NCBI RefSeq assembly: GCF_047607445.1
Contig: NZ_JBLKRT010000021.1
Coordinates: 1-64,000, forward strand
Length of the DNA: 64,000 nucleotides
Direction of reading: 5' to 3'
Source: Crystallibacter sulfonylureivorans_A
GTDB taxonomy: Bacteria > Actinomycetota > Actinomycetes > Actinomycetales > Micrococcaceae
Translations under genes and position numbers: made by a program
Notes under the pieces: model-generated
Told to the model about the DNA's origin: nothing
The model's input: the letters and a program-made list of their open reading frames with translations, nothing else
The model's database searches: none
Shown here: one piece after another, positions 7,957 through 17,496 of the stretch
How positions within the stretch are numbered: the stretch's first letter is position 1
How the letters are laid out: each line of letters starts with the position of its first letter

Positions 7957-8817
7957 TCAGTCCCGGGCGAACAGCTCGCGCAGGCTCAGCGCCGGACGCC
8001 CGGTCAGCAGGTCAACGTCGTGGGTCACCAGGTCCAGCTCCCCGGCTTCGATCGCCGTGTAGGTGCTGACCCAGGCGTCCACCTGCCAGCTAGGCGCGCC
8101 GTAGTGTGCACGGCTGGCGTAGGCCTCCTCCACCGTTTCATTGAGGAACGACGTCGGACGGCCGGTTGCCTCGGCGATGGCTGCTGCCGCTTCGGCCAGG
8201 GTCACTGATTCCGGACCCGTCAGCTCATAGGTGAAGCCGGCGTGCGGCATAGGTTCGGCAAGGATCGTCGCCGCAGCTCGGGCCACGTCTTCGCGGGCCA
8301 CAAACGCCGCCTTCCCCTCGCCGGCCGGACCGCGGATAACGCCGGCTTCGTCGGCGAAGAGCGGCAAGATATCCGCGTAGAGGTTGTTGCGCAGCAGCGT
8401 GTGCTTCAGGCCGGATCCGCGCAGCTTCTCCTCGGTGGCGAAGTGATCGCGTGCCAGCGTGAAGGTTGCGTCTTCGGCCGCGCCGATGAACGAGGTGTAG
8501 ACGATGTGTTCCACTCCGGCGGCGATGGCGGCGTCAATGAAGGTGAAGTGCTGCTCAAGCCTGTCTTCGGCTTCGGCGGCGGAGACCATGAACAGCGTGT
8601 CGACGCCGTCCAGCGCCGCGGCAACGGCGGCCTTGTCGCCATAACCGGCGCGCGCCGTCGTCGTTCCCGGCAGTTGCGGCGCGCGGGAGGGATCGCGAAG
8701 GATTAGCCGCAGCGGCAGGTTCTGCTCCGCCAGCATGCTGGCTACCATCCCGCCCACTTGGCCAGTGGATCCGGTGACGGCAATCGGGGTTACCTCGGGG
8801 GAGTCGGGTGCGCTCAT
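7957..8817 (-). CDS. NmrA-like / QorB-type NAD(P)-binding SDR
   Basis: An atypical short-chain dehydrogenase, 286 residues from the ATG at 8817. It has the dinucleotide motif VTGSTGQVGGMVASML, the VEHIVYTSF stretch in place of a catalytic Tyr-x-x-x-Lys, and a C-terminal substrate domain typical of NAD(P)H:quinone oxidoreductase 2 (QorB) and NmrA regulators. It either reduces quinones or senses the NADPH pool. It is divergent from gluQ. Confidence 0.85.
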   Translation of the reverse strand: MSAPDSPEVTPIAVTGSTGQVGGMVASMLAEQNLPLRLILRDPSRAPQLPGTTTARAGYGDKAAVAAALDGVDTLFMVSAAEAEDRLEQHFTFIDAAIAAGVEHIVYTSFIGAAEDATFTLARDHFATEEKLRGSGLKHTLLRNNLYADILPLFADEAGVIRGPAGEGKAAFVAREDVARAAATILAEPMPHAGFTYELTGPESVTLAEAAAAIAEATGRPTSFLNETVEEAYASRAHYGAPSWQVDAWVSTYTAIEAGELDLVTHDVDLLTGRPALSLRELFARD

Positions 8818-8908
8818 GGCTACAGCATATTCGCCCGCCGCTACCGCGGCAGGCGGGGGACAAGGCAACAACCCGCTTTCGCTGCGTTGATGCTGCTACC
8901 GTGGGGAC

Positions 8909-9841
8909 GTGCCAGCAGCCCAGAGTCCCGCCGGTCCGCTGCCTCCAGCCGGTCGGTTCGCGCCCAGCCCTTCCGGTGAACTGCACATCGGCAACCTGCG
9001 CACCGCGGTGCTGGCCTGGCTCTTCGCGCGCAGCAGCGGCCGCCGCTTCCTCATCCGGGTGGAGGATCTGGACCGCGCACGTGCCGGCTTCGAGGCCCAG
9101 CAGCTGGAGGACTTGGCGGCCATCGGGCTCGACTGGGACGGCGAGGTGGTGCGGCAAACCGACCGCGGACCGATCTACCAGCGGGCCCTCGAGCAGTTGG
9201 CCGCGGCCGGTTTGATCTACGAATGCTTCTGCACGCGGCGGGAAATCGCGGAAGCTCCCAGCGCTCCGCACGCCCCGGAGGGTGCTTATCCGGGGACCTG
9301 TCGAAACCTGACCGACGCTGAACGCGAGCGGCGCCGCCAAGACCGCCCCGCCGCGCTGCGGCTGCGCACCGACACCGCCAGCTTCACGGTCGCCGACCGG
9401 CTGCACGGCTGCTACACCGGCATGGTGGACGACTTTGTGCTGCGGCGCAACGACGGCGTGCCGGCCTACAACCTTGCGGTGGTGGTGGACGATGCAGCCC
9501 AGGGCGTGGACCAGGTGGTGCGCGGCGACGACCTGCTGTCCTCCGCACCTCGGCAGGCCTACCTTGCGCGGCTGCTGGGGCTGCCGCCGGTGGAATACGC
9601 CCATGTGCCGCTGGTCCTCAATGAACGACGGCGGCGCCTGGCCAAGCGCGATGGCGCGGTGACACTGGAGGCCCTGGCCATGGCCGGGATCAACGCCTCC
9701 GCGGTGCGGGGCATGCTGCTGCAATCGCTGCAGCTGCCGGACGCGCCGCTGGACCAGTTGGCCGGCGACTTCCGGCCGGAGGCGCTGCCGCTGGAGCCCT
9801 GGATCTTCGACCCGCCGCAGGTAACACTCTCCGGCGGCTGA
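8909..9841 (+). CDS. gluQ: Glutamyl-Q tRNA(Asp) synthetase
   Basis: A truncated glutamyl-tRNA synthetase paralog, 310 residues, with only the catalytic domain. It attaches glutamate to queuosine at position 34 of tRNA-Asp. RFAPSPSGELHIGNLRTA carries the HIGH-like motif, IRVEDLD is the acidic binding loop, and RRLAKRDGA is the KMSKS-like loop. Only part of the usual Cys-rich zinc site is seen (YECFCTRRE, GTCR). The length and the absence of an anticodon-binding domain separate it from GltX. The start is GTG. Confidence 0.93.
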   Translation: MPAAQSPAGPLPPAGRFAPSPSGELHIGNLRTAVLAWLFARSSGRRFLIRVEDLDRARAGFEAQQLEDLAAIGLDWDGEVVRQTDRGPIYQRALEQLAAAGLIYECFCTRREIAEAPSAPHAPEGAYPGTCRNLTDAERERRRQDRPAALRLRTDTASFTVADRLHGCYTGMVDDFVLRRNDGVPAYNLAVVVDDAAQGVDQVVRGDDLLSSAPRQAYLARLLGLPPVEYAHVPLVLNERRRRLAKRDGAVTLEALAMAGINASAVRGMLLQSLQLPDAPLDQLAGDFRPEALPLEPWIFDPPQVTLSGG

Positions 9842-9972
9842 CTTTCCCCCGCCCGCGCTCCTCCCGGCCCGGCGCGTCCGCCGGGGCCGGCCCGCCGAGC
9901 CAGGCCGCTCCGCTGACCCGGACTTCATGCGGCGTTTGCCTGCGCTTTCCCCGGAGGGGCTAGCGTGAGGTC

Positions 9973-10779
9973 GTGGGCGGACTCTTCGTGGCGTTGGGCG
10001 ACAGCTTTACCGAGGGCGTCGGGGACTACAACCCGAATTTCCCCAACGGCGTGCGGGGCTGGGCGGACCGGGTGGCCAAGCAACTGGGCAAGCAGGACCC
10101 GGACTTCCGGTACGCCAATCTGGCCGTGCGCAGCAAGCGCCTGCGCCAGATCGTCGCCGACCAACTGGAACCGGCCATCGCCATGAAACCCACGTTGGTC
10201 TCCTTCTACGCTGGCGGCAACGACATCCTGGAGTTCAAGCGCAGCATGCCGGAGTTGATGGCCGAGTACGAGTCCGCCGTCAGCAGGCTGGCCCAGACCG
10301 GCGCCCGCCTGATCCTGTTCACCGGCTTTGAGGTCATGCTGCCGCCGGTGCTCGAACCGATGCGTCGGCGAAACTGGGCATACAACGAGGCGGTCCGGGA
10401 ACTGTCCCGCCGGTACGACGCCGTGCTGGTGGACCACTGGGCGTTCGAGCGGTACCAGGACCGCCGCATGTGGGACACGGACCGGCTGCACATGTCCGCG
10501 CAGGGGCACCGGTACATGGCCGCGCGGGTGCTCGAGGCCCTCGGCGTGGATCACACACTGCAGCCGAAACGGCCTGAACCCTTGGTGCCGGCTGGTTGGC
10601 GGGAAGCGATCCGGCGTGAACGTGACTGGTTGCAGGAGTGGGTGTTCCCGATGTTCGGCCGCAAGTTCAAAGGCATCACTTTGGGCGATAACCTGCCGCC
10701 GCGCTGGCCGGAACCGGTACAAGTCTCGCGCGGGCTGAAAAAGCTTGCCCGGCAGCGTTCTGTCGCGTCTGCTGGCTGA
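9973..10779 (+). CDS. SGNH/GDSL-family hydrolase
   Basis: A 268-residue esterase/lipase. Block I is VALGDSFTEGVGDYNP with the nucleophile Ser, block III is YAGGNDI, and the catalytic Asp/His lie in DTDRLHMSAQGHRYMA. There is no signal peptide, so it is cytosolic. The start is GTG preceded by GTGAGG. Substrate unknown. Confidence 0.9.
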   Translation: MGGLFVALGDSFTEGVGDYNPNFPNGVRGWADRVAKQLGKQDPDFRYANLAVRSKRLRQIVADQLEPAIAMKPTLVSFYAGGNDILEFKRSMPELMAEYESAVSRLAQTGARLILFTGFEVMLPPVLEPMRRRNWAYNEAVRELSRRYDAVLVDHWAFERYQDRRMWDTDRLHMSAQGHRYMAARVLEALGVDHTLQPKRPEPLVPAGWREAIRRERDWLQEWVFPMFGRKFKGITLGDNLPPRWPEPVQVSRGLKKLARQRSVASAG

Positions 10780-10934
10780 GACGCGCTCCGGTGGCCGCGC
10801 CAAACCGGCCGTTTGTCGCCCGCGCAAAGAATAACGCGGTGGGGCGTGCCTTCTTGTCCTGCAGCGGTTGTACGCTGTTGCCACAACTACAGGCCTGCGC
10901 CAAGCCGCGCCGTCGGGAAAAGGAGGCTGCCGCT

Positions 10935-12206
10935 GTGACAGTCCAGGAACCGCGCGAGCCGGTCCCGGCGCTCGCTGTTCCGGCGGCGTTCCAGGAGCCT
11001 GTGGTGAAGGTCCGGCCCGGCTGGGTCACTGCCGTGGTGTTGACCAATCTCGGCATCAACGCTGCGTTCTTTGGCCCGCTGCAGGTTTTGCTGGCCCAAC
11101 AAGCGCAGACGTTCGATGCGGTGAACAAGGAAGCGGTCCTGGCGTTGGCCACCGGATTTGGCGCTGCAGTCTCGCTGGTTGCGAATCCGATTTTCGGCGC
11201 GCTGAGCGACCGCACCACTTCCCGGTGGGGACGGCGGGTGCCGTGGGTCCTCGCCGGCGGCGTCTTGGGCTTCGCGGCGCTGCTGCTGCTTTCCGGTGCG
11301 CCCAACATCGCGGTGATGGTGATCGGCTGGTGCCTGGTGCAGGCCGGCTGCAACGGAGCATACGCGGCCGTCACCGCCAGCATCCCGGACCGCGTGCCCC
11401 GACGGCAGCGCGGACGGATCGGCGGACTGGCGGCCATAGGCCAGACGCTGGGGATCGTGATGGGGGCGATGCTGGCCAACCTTGCCGGCGGATTTGTCGC
11501 CGGTTACATCTACTGCGCCGTGTTCCTGCTGGTCAGCATCATTCCGTTCGTGATTGCCGGCCGTGACACACCGCTGGATAAGAGAGACCGCGCGGCCTTC
11601 GGCTGGGGCAGCTTCCTGAAGGGCTTTTGGATCTCGCCGGCCAAGCACCCCGATTTCGGCTGGGCGTGGCTGACCCGGTTCCTAGTCAACTTGGGCAACA
11701 ACATTTTCACGCTGTACTTGTTTTTCTTCCTGCAGGACGCCGTGGGACATCCGAACCCCGCCGCCGGCGTGCTCCTGCTGACCGGTATCTACGCGGGCAT
11801 GGTGGTGCTGATGGCCTTGCTCGGCGGGCCGCTGAGCGACCGGGTGGGGCGGCGTAAACCCTTCGTGATCGCGTCCTCAGTGACCATCGCGACTGCCTCC
11901 GTCATCGTGGCGCTGGCTCCTGAGTGGCCGGCGGTGATCGCGGCCGCGCTGGTCCTCGGCGCGGGCTTCGGCATGTTCCTGGCCGTGGACTTCGCCCTGC
12001 TGACCGAGGTCCTGCCCAGCGCCGCCGACCGCGGCAAGGACATGGGCGTCATCAACATCGCGGCCTCGTCACCCCAGGTCATAGCCCCGCTGATCGCTGC
12101 CCCTACAGTGCTCTACCTCGGTGGCTACACTGCACTGTTCTTCCTGTCGGCCGCCATCGGCCTGCTGGGTGCGGTCTTCGTCGTCAAGATCAAGGGCGTG
12201 CGCTAG
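10935..12206 (+). CDS. MFS transporter
   Basis: A 12-helix major facilitator. The GTG at 10935 is chosen because AAAAGGAGG stands about 9 bases upstream and because translation from an earlier start adds only non-family sequence. It has the loop 2-3 motif LSDRTTSRWGRRVPW and its repeat LSDRVGRRKPF between the two halves. The closest broad type is the sugar/glycoside-cation-symporter-like MFS group. Substrate not predictable. Confidence 0.88.
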   Translation: MTVQEPREPVPALAVPAAFQEPVVKVRPGWVTAVVLTNLGINAAFFGPLQVLLAQQAQTFDAVNKEAVLALATGFGAAVSLVANPIFGALSDRTTSRWGRRVPWVLAGGVLGFAALLLLSGAPNIAVMVIGWCLVQAGCNGAYAAVTASIPDRVPRRQRGRIGGLAAIGQTLGIVMGAMLANLAGGFVAGYIYCAVFLLVSIIPFVIAGRDTPLDKRDRAAFGWGSFLKGFWISPAKHPDFGWAWLTRFLVNLGNNIFTLYLFFFLQDAVGHPNPAAGVLLLTGIYAGMVVLMALLGGPLSDRVGRRKPFVIASSVTIATASVIVALAPEWPAVIAAALVLGAGFGMFLAVDFALLTEVLPSAADRGKDMGVINIAASSPQVIAPLIAAPTVLYLGGYTALFFLSAAIGLLGAVFVVKIKGVR

Positions 12207-12484
12207 CTCGGCCCCGGCACTGGCAAACACCTCGGCCCACAAGGCCCTCGAGTACCCCGTCGTCGCTAAAGAGCTACACGTCGGCACTAATAGACAGTTT
12301 GCTTACTAAATACGTCTGTGCTTATGGTGAGGCAGCAAGGATGAGGGGAACCTCTCCTCGTCAGTTCATCCAGACAAGGCCGCCACGATGCACCAGGCGC
12401 GGACGGCGGCACCAACCGCCCGGTTTCGACCGCGGCTGAAGTGCCGGTCACGGCGCTCGGCAGGCGGTCGTAGAAGGAGGACAG

Positions 12485-13660
12485 ATGAAGGCACTGACAT
12501 GGCAGGGAAAGCGTTCAGTGAGCGTCGAGGAGGTTCCGGATCCGCAGATCCAAGAACCCACAGACGCGATCATCCGGATCACGTCGACCGCCATCTGCGG
12601 ATCGGATCTGCATCTGTACGAGGTGCTCGGCCCGTTCATGGACAAGGGCGACATCATTGGCCACGAGCCGATGGGGATCGTCGAGGAAGTCGGTTCCGCC
12701 GTCACGCACATCAAGGCAGGCGACCGGGTTGTCATCCCCTTCAATATCTCTTGCGGCCACTGCTTCATGTGCCAGCAGGGCTTGCAGTCGCAGTGCGAGA
12801 CCACCCAGGTCCGCGAATACAACAGCGGTGCGGGATTCCTGGGCTACTCCCGCCTATATGGCTCGGTGCCCGGCGGCCAGGCCGAGTACCTGCGCGTTCC
12901 TCACGCGGACTATGGCCCCATCAAGGTCCCCACCACAGGTGAGGACGAGCGCTACCTTTTCCTTTCCGACGTCGTGCCTACCGCTTGGCAGGCCGTGCAG
13001 TACGCTGCGCCTCCGGAGGGCGGGTCCTTGGCGGTGCTGGGCCTGGGCCCGATCGGCCAGATGTCCGCACGAATCGGGCGGCATCTGGGCTACCGCGTGC
13101 TCGCCGTGGACCCGGTCGCCGAGCGGCGCACCATGGCCGAGCGGCACGGCATTGAGACGCTGGACTCTTCCGGAGACGTGGCCGAGCGGCTGAGGGACCT
13201 CACGGACGGCCGCGGCCCGGACTCCGTGGTGGACGCGGTCGGGATGGAGGCCCATGATTCGCATGTGGCGGGTCTGGCCCACAAGGCCGTTGGGCTCCTG
13301 CCGTCCCCGTTGGGACGTAAGGCGATGGAGACGGCAGGGGTAGACAAGCTTGACGCGCTGTACACCGCCATCGACGCCGTCCGGCGCGGCGGCACGATCT
13401 CGATCAGCGGAGTGTACGGCGGCATGAAGGACCCGCTGCCGATGCTTACGATGTTCGACAAGCAGCTCCAGCTGCGCATGGGCCAGTGCAACGTGAAGTC
13501 CTGGATCGACGATCTGCTGCCGCTGGTCGATGACCCCTCCGACCCGCTCGGCGTCCTCGACCTCAAGACGCACACCGCTCCGTTGGATGAGGCACCGATG
13601 ATGTACGAGATGTTCCAGAAGAAGGACGACGGCTGCATCAAGGCGGTCCTCAAGCCGTAA
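12485..13660 (+). CDS. Zinc-dependent alcohol dehydrogenase (formaldehyde dehydrogenase-like)
   Basis: A medium-chain dehydrogenase of 391 residues with AGAAGGAGG just before the ATG. Catalytic zinc ligands are in AICGSDLHLYE (Cys) and GHEPMGIVEEVG (His-Glu). A structural-zinc-like Cys cluster is seen in SCGHCFMCQQGLQSQCE. The Rossmann motif is LGLGPIGQMSARIG. The layout and the C-terminal GGTISISGVYGG stretch match proteins often labelled glutathione-dependent formaldehyde dehydrogenase, though actinobacteria usually use mycothiol. The preceding 278 bases have no gene. Confidence 0.9.
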   Translation: MKALTWQGKRSVSVEEVPDPQIQEPTDAIIRITSTAICGSDLHLYEVLGPFMDKGDIIGHEPMGIVEEVGSAVTHIKAGDRVVIPFNISCGHCFMCQQGLQSQCETTQVREYNSGAGFLGYSRLYGSVPGGQAEYLRVPHADYGPIKVPTTGEDERYLFLSDVVPTAWQAVQYAAPPEGGSLAVLGLGPIGQMSARIGRHLGYRVLAVDPVAERRTMAERHGIETLDSSGDVAERLRDLTDGRGPDSVVDAVGMEAHDSHVAGLAHKAVGLLPSPLGRKAMETAGVDKLDALYTAIDAVRRGGTISISGVYGGMKDPLPMLTMFDKQLQLRMGQCNVKSWIDDLLPLVDDPSDPLGVLDLKTHTAPLDEAPMMYEMFQKKDDGCIKAVLKP

Positions 13661-13755
13661 TCCCGGCTCCCGCGACGACAACCCCGGCGTCGGGCCCCTT
13701 GGTTTCCGCCGTTGACCGGAGGACGATTAAAGGGTCGAGGTGAAGGAGGTTTGTG

Positions 13756-13938
13756 ATGTGCTACTCCTCGAACAGGGATTTCGGTTGGCGCTTCAGGAAG
13801 GAAAACGAGCGCACACCGGAGACCCGCAGGGAAGAGGACACCAAGGGCGAGACTTGGACGAAGTCCGATGACTCCGAGGTGAAGGCTTTCCTGGACCACT
13901 CCCCAGTCGACGAACCGGCCAGCGACCGGCGGTTGTAG
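13756..13938 (+). CDS. Small highly charged conserved-type protein
   Basis: A 60-residue protein beginning MCYSSNRDFGWRFRKE. A strong GAAGGAGG stands before the ATG and a perfect terminator follows the stop, so it is a stand-alone gene. It is rich in Lys, Arg, Glu and Asp and probably disordered. Proteins with this type of N-terminus occur as unnamed small proteins in Micrococcaceae (from memory, not checked). Function unknown. Confidence 0.72.
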   Translation: MCYSSNRDFGWRFRKENERTPETRREEDTKGETWTKSDDSEVKAFLDHSPVDEPASDRRL

Positions 13939-13957
13939 CCGAGACCGTAGATAACCA

Positions 13958-13990
13958 TTGGAGCCCCGCAGAAAACCTGCGGGGCTCCAA
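13958..13990. terminator. Perfect hairpin terminator
   Basis: TTGGAGCCCCGCA at 13958-13970 pairs fully with its complement at 13978-13990 across a 7-base loop, 19 bases after the small charged protein gene. No gene was seen in 13991-14197. Confidence 0.85.
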
Positions 13991-14197
13991 TCGCGCCAAG
14001 ATCAGCGCTGTAACCGCCCTAATGGGAGGGCTCCTCTGCCGCAGCAACCGACGGTAAACGTGGATCCGCCCCGCTTTGAACGCCCTTTTGTCTTCTCTTG
14101 GTGCCGCGGGCGTCATATTCTGGAGCCGTTGCAGCTAGCTTTGCACAGATAGCCCGACCCTTCGGAGCCGGCCCCTCGCTCGAGAAGGAGGCGCAGG

Positions 14198-15166
14198 GTG
14201 GCGCATATCCAACTGCTGGGCACCGGCGGTACTATCGCGTCGCGCGGCCACAGCACCGGGGGAGCTGTCGCGGTCGATGCTTCATCCGAGCTGGTCGACA
14301 CACAATACGGCGATGTCACCGTCAGCGCCCGCGACGTCCTGACGATCGGCAGCTACCGGCTGGATCTGGCAGACCTACGCCGAATTGCCGACGCGGTGGG
14401 GCAGGCCCTCGCGGATCCAGGCACCGACGGAGTAGTGGTCACCCACGGTACGGACACCTTGGAGGAAACGGCCTTCCTGCTCGACCTCGTCCACACCTCG
14501 CCCAAACCGGTGGTCCTCACCGGCGCCCAGCGCACGGCCGACAGCCCCGACGCGGATGGCCCGCGCAACGTCGCCGAGGCGGTCCGTGCAGCAGCCGACG
14601 AGCATCTGCGCGGCGCCGGAGTGCTCGTCTGCTTCAACGGAACAGTCCGTTCCGCCCGGGGTGCCCGCAAGGTACATACCACCGCAGGCAGCCCTTTCGG
14701 CGGTGGCACGGAAGTGGCACACATGGTGGGCGGCCAACTCGTCGTGACGGCTACACCCCGGCGCTACCCTCCCTTGCCGGCTCTGCCTGCCGCATTCGAT
14801 GACATCCGCGTGGAGATCATCACCGCCTACCCCGGTGCGACGCCGGACTTGTTGGACCACGCAGTGCAGCTCGGGAGCCACGCCGTCGTGCTGGCCGGTA
14901 CCGGGGTTGGCAACGCGGGTCCGGGGTTCGCCGAGGCGGTGAAACGGGCGACGGCGGACGGCTGCGTCGTGGTGCTGAGTACCCGAGCGCCGTGGGGGCC
15001 TGTGGTCCCCACCTATGGCAATGGCGGCGGCATCGATTTGGTGGAAGCCGGTGCCATCCCTTCAAGGGACCTCAACCCCTTCCAAGCCCGCATGCTCACC
15101 GCCGTCCTGCTGTCGCAGGGCAAGCCGCCAGAAGAATTCCCAGAGATGTTCGAAACCTACCTGTAA
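14198..15166 (+). CDS. L-asparaginase-type amidohydrolase
   Basis: A 322-residue asparaginase/glutaminase-fold enzyme. It has both signature threonine motifs, LLGTGGTIAS near residue 5 and VVTHGTDTLEETAFLL near residue 83. No signal peptide, so it is cytosolic. The start is GTG behind AAGGAGG. It is the first gene of a five-gene run on the same strand with a deacetylase-like enzyme, an MFS carrier and two SDRs. That context suggests hydrolysis of an amide inside a catabolic route more than general asparagine use. Confidence 0.88.
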   Translation: MAHIQLLGTGGTIASRGHSTGGAVAVDASSELVDTQYGDVTVSARDVLTIGSYRLDLADLRRIADAVGQALADPGTDGVVVTHGTDTLEETAFLLDLVHTSPKPVVLTGAQRTADSPDADGPRNVAEAVRAAADEHLRGAGVLVCFNGTVRSARGARKVHTTAGSPFGGGTEVAHMVGGQLVVTATPRRYPPLPALPAAFDDIRVEIITAYPGATPDLLDHAVQLGSHAVVLAGTGVGNAGPGFAEAVKRATADGCVVVLSTRAPWGPVVPTYGNGGGIDLVEAGAIPSRDLNPFQARMLTAVLLSQGKPPEEFPEMFETYL

Positions 15167-15195
15167 GAACATTCACCGCCACCAGAGGAGAGACC

Positions 15196-16074
15196 ATGTC
15201 CAAAAAAATCTACGTCTCTGTCGGCATTGACGTCGACGCCGTCGGCGGCTGGTTGGGCTCCTACGGCGGGGAGGACTCACCCGGCGACATCTCCCGTGGG
15301 ATTTTCGCCGGCGAGGTAGGTGTGCCCCGGCTCCTTCAGCTTGCCCAGCGCCGTGAGATGCCCGTGACCTGGTTCTGGCCGGGCCACTCCGTCGAGACAT
15401 TTCCGGAGCAGTTCGACGCCGTGGTTGCTGCCGGCCATGAGATCGGGGTGCATGGCTACAGCCACGAAAATCCCATCGCGATGACGCGGAAGCAGGAGAC
15501 CGAGGTTCTTGACTACTGCACCGACCTCATCGAGCGGCGTTCCGGGCGCAAGCCGGTGGGCTACGTGGCTCCGTGGTGGGAATTCTCCCCGGTGACCAAT
15601 GAGATCCTGCTGGAGCGCGGGTTCCTCTATGACCACTCGTTGATGCACGACGACTTCACCCCTTACTACGTGCGGGTTGGAGACAGCTGGACCAAGATCG
15701 ACTACGAAGCCGAGTCCGCCGGGGAATGGATGAAACCGCTGGTGCGCGGCCAGGAGACCGATCTCATTGAAGTGCCGGCCTCCTGGTACCTGGACGACCT
15801 GCCGCCGATGATGTTCATCAAATCCAGCCCCAACAGCCACGGCTTTGTCAGCCCCAGGGACATCGAACAGCTTTGGAAAGACCAGTTTGACTGGGTGCAC
15901 CGCGAGATGGACTACGCCGTCTTCCCGATCACCATCCACCCCGACGTCTCGGGCAAGCCGCAGAACCTGCTCATGCTCGAGCGGCTGTTCGACCACATCC
16001 AGCAGCACGACGGCGTTGAGTTCGCCGTCATGGAAGACCTCGCGCGGGACTTCGCCGCCCGCCACCCCCGCTAG
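15196..16074 (+). CDS. Polysaccharide deacetylase-fold (NodB/PgdA-like) enzyme
   Basis: A 292-residue NodB-type deacetylase. The catalytic/metal Asp pair is in VSVGIDVDAVGGW and the metal histidines are in GHEIGVHGYSHENP. Later conserved parts are VGYVAPWWEFSP and FPITIHPDVSGKP. There is no signal peptide, as in the cytosolic Helicobacter PgdA-like/imidase-like branch. It follows the asparaginase gene by 29 bases with AGAGGAGA before its ATG. In this context it may act on a small amide or cyclic imide; that is inference. Confidence 0.82.
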   Translation: MSKKIYVSVGIDVDAVGGWLGSYGGEDSPGDISRGIFAGEVGVPRLLQLAQRREMPVTWFWPGHSVETFPEQFDAVVAAGHEIGVHGYSHENPIAMTRKQETEVLDYCTDLIERRSGRKPVGYVAPWWEFSPVTNEILLERGFLYDHSLMHDDFTPYYVRVGDSWTKIDYEAESAGEWMKPLVRGQETDLIEVPASWYLDDLPPMMFIKSSPNSHGFVSPRDIEQLWKDQFDWVHREMDYAVFPITIHPDVSGKPQNLLMLERLFDHIQQHDGVEFAVMEDLARDFAARHPR

Positions 16075-16112
16075 GGCTCTGATGGGTTCTGGCGTCAAAG
16101 AAAGCAACCGCC

Positions 16113-17450
16113 ATGTCAACACCACGTTCCGCCCACGGTCGCTCGGTCGAGCCGTGGAATGTCCCGATCACCAAGAAGACCATCACGCAGGTCTCGATCG
16201 TTTGCTTTATCGCCTGGGTTGCCTCGGTCTATGACTACACCCTTTTCGGCACCTTGCTGCCGGTCATTGCGGAGGAGTTCGGCTGGTCAGCCGCTCAATC
16301 TACGGCTGTCAACACCTTCGCAACGATCGGCGTGTTCATCGTTTCCCTGCTCGTCGGCACAATCCTCGACCGGATGGGCCGCAAGAGAGCGCTCATCATC
16401 CTCATGCTCGGCGGGGCTATTGCTTCCGGCCTGACCGGCCTGGCGGCCGGCGCCGTCAGCCTGGTCATCATCCGATCATTCACCGGGTTCTCCATGTCCG
16501 AGGAGGTCGTCAACGCGGTCTACCTGAACGAGATCTACAAGGAAGCCAAGAGCCGGGGCCTGATGTACTCACTGGTGCAGGGCGGCTGGCCGGTCGGCGC
16601 CCTGATTTCTGCAGGCCTCTCGGCGCTTCTGCTGCCGATCATCGGCTGGCGCTGGACTTTCGTGGTGGCCGCCGTCTTGTCACTGGTCGTGGTGGTCATG
16701 GCCCTGCGACTGCCCGAATCGCCCACCTTCGCGGCCATGCAGGAGGTCAAACGCCGCCGGGCCAGCGGCGACGTGGAAGGCGCCCACCGGTTGGCGGACG
16801 AACACGACCTTGAGGAGGCAGCCCACCATGCCACCGGCGTTAAGGATGTCTTCACCCCGGAGCTGCGTTGGCACACCATCCTGTTGTCCCTGTCGTGGTT
16901 CTTCAACTGGGTTTCCATCATGGTTTTCTCCGTCCTGGGCACCACGATTCTGGTCGAGGCCAAGGGGGTTTCCTTCGATAACGCGCTGGTCATTCTGGTC
17001 TTGGCCAACGCGGTGGGCTTCGTGGGCTACGTCTTCCACGGCTGGCTCGGGGACAAAATCACCCGGAAGCGCACCGTGGTCCTCGGCTGGCTGGCGGGCG
17101 GCATCGTCAGCCTGATCATGCTGCTGGGCCCGGGCATCCCGGGAATCATCATCCCGCTGTACGCGCTGACCCTCTTCTTCCTCACCGGCCCCTTCGCGGC
17201 GCTGTTGTTTTACATGGGCGAGTCCTTCCCCGCGCACGTGCGCGGCATGGGCACCAACGTGGCTCACGTGATGGCGCCAGTCGGCGGCATCGCCGGCTCC
17301 GGTCTGTTATCCATCCTGCTCGCCGCCGGAGTGGATACCGGCTGGGCGGCAATCATTACCGGCACCGGCGGGCTGCTCATCTCCGCTCTGTGCATGGCCG
17401 GTACGCGCACCATTCGCGACGCCCATCAGAAGACGACGGTGATCGCATGA
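16113..17450 (+). CDS. MFS transporter (aromatic-acid/sialate-type symporter)
   Basis: A 445-residue, 12-helix major facilitator with DYTLFGTLLPVIAEEFGW in helix 1, the GTILDRMGRKRALI loop and GWLGDKITRKRTVVLG in the second half. These features fit the carboxylate/aromatic-acid symporter branch. It lies in the asparaginase-deacetylase-SDR operon and is the likely importer for that pathway. Confidence 0.87.
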   Translation: MSTPRSAHGRSVEPWNVPITKKTITQVSIVCFIAWVASVYDYTLFGTLLPVIAEEFGWSAAQSTAVNTFATIGVFIVSLLVGTILDRMGRKRALIILMLGGAIASGLTGLAAGAVSLVIIRSFTGFSMSEEVVNAVYLNEIYKEAKSRGLMYSLVQGGWPVGALISAGLSALLLPIIGWRWTFVVAAVLSLVVVVMALRLPESPTFAAMQEVKRRRASGDVEGAHRLADEHDLEEAAHHATGVKDVFTPELRWHTILLSLSWFFNWVSIMVFSVLGTTILVEAKGVSFDNALVILVLANAVGFVGYVFHGWLGDKITRKRTVVLGWLAGGIVSLIMLLGPGIPGIIIPLYALTLFFLTGPFAALLFYMGESFPAHVRGMGTNVAHVMAPVGGIAGSGLLSILLAAGVDTGWAAIITGTGGLLISALCMAGTRTIRDAHQKTTVIA

Positions 17451-17496
17451 GGTGCAGTGATGTCAACCGCACGAACAACAGAAGGGTGGTGGTCGC

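Noticed and set aside
8555..9928. Very long minus-strand frame over gluQ
   Set aside because: Antisense shadow; it lacks any recognisable domain, while the plus strand has the complete GluQRS motifs.
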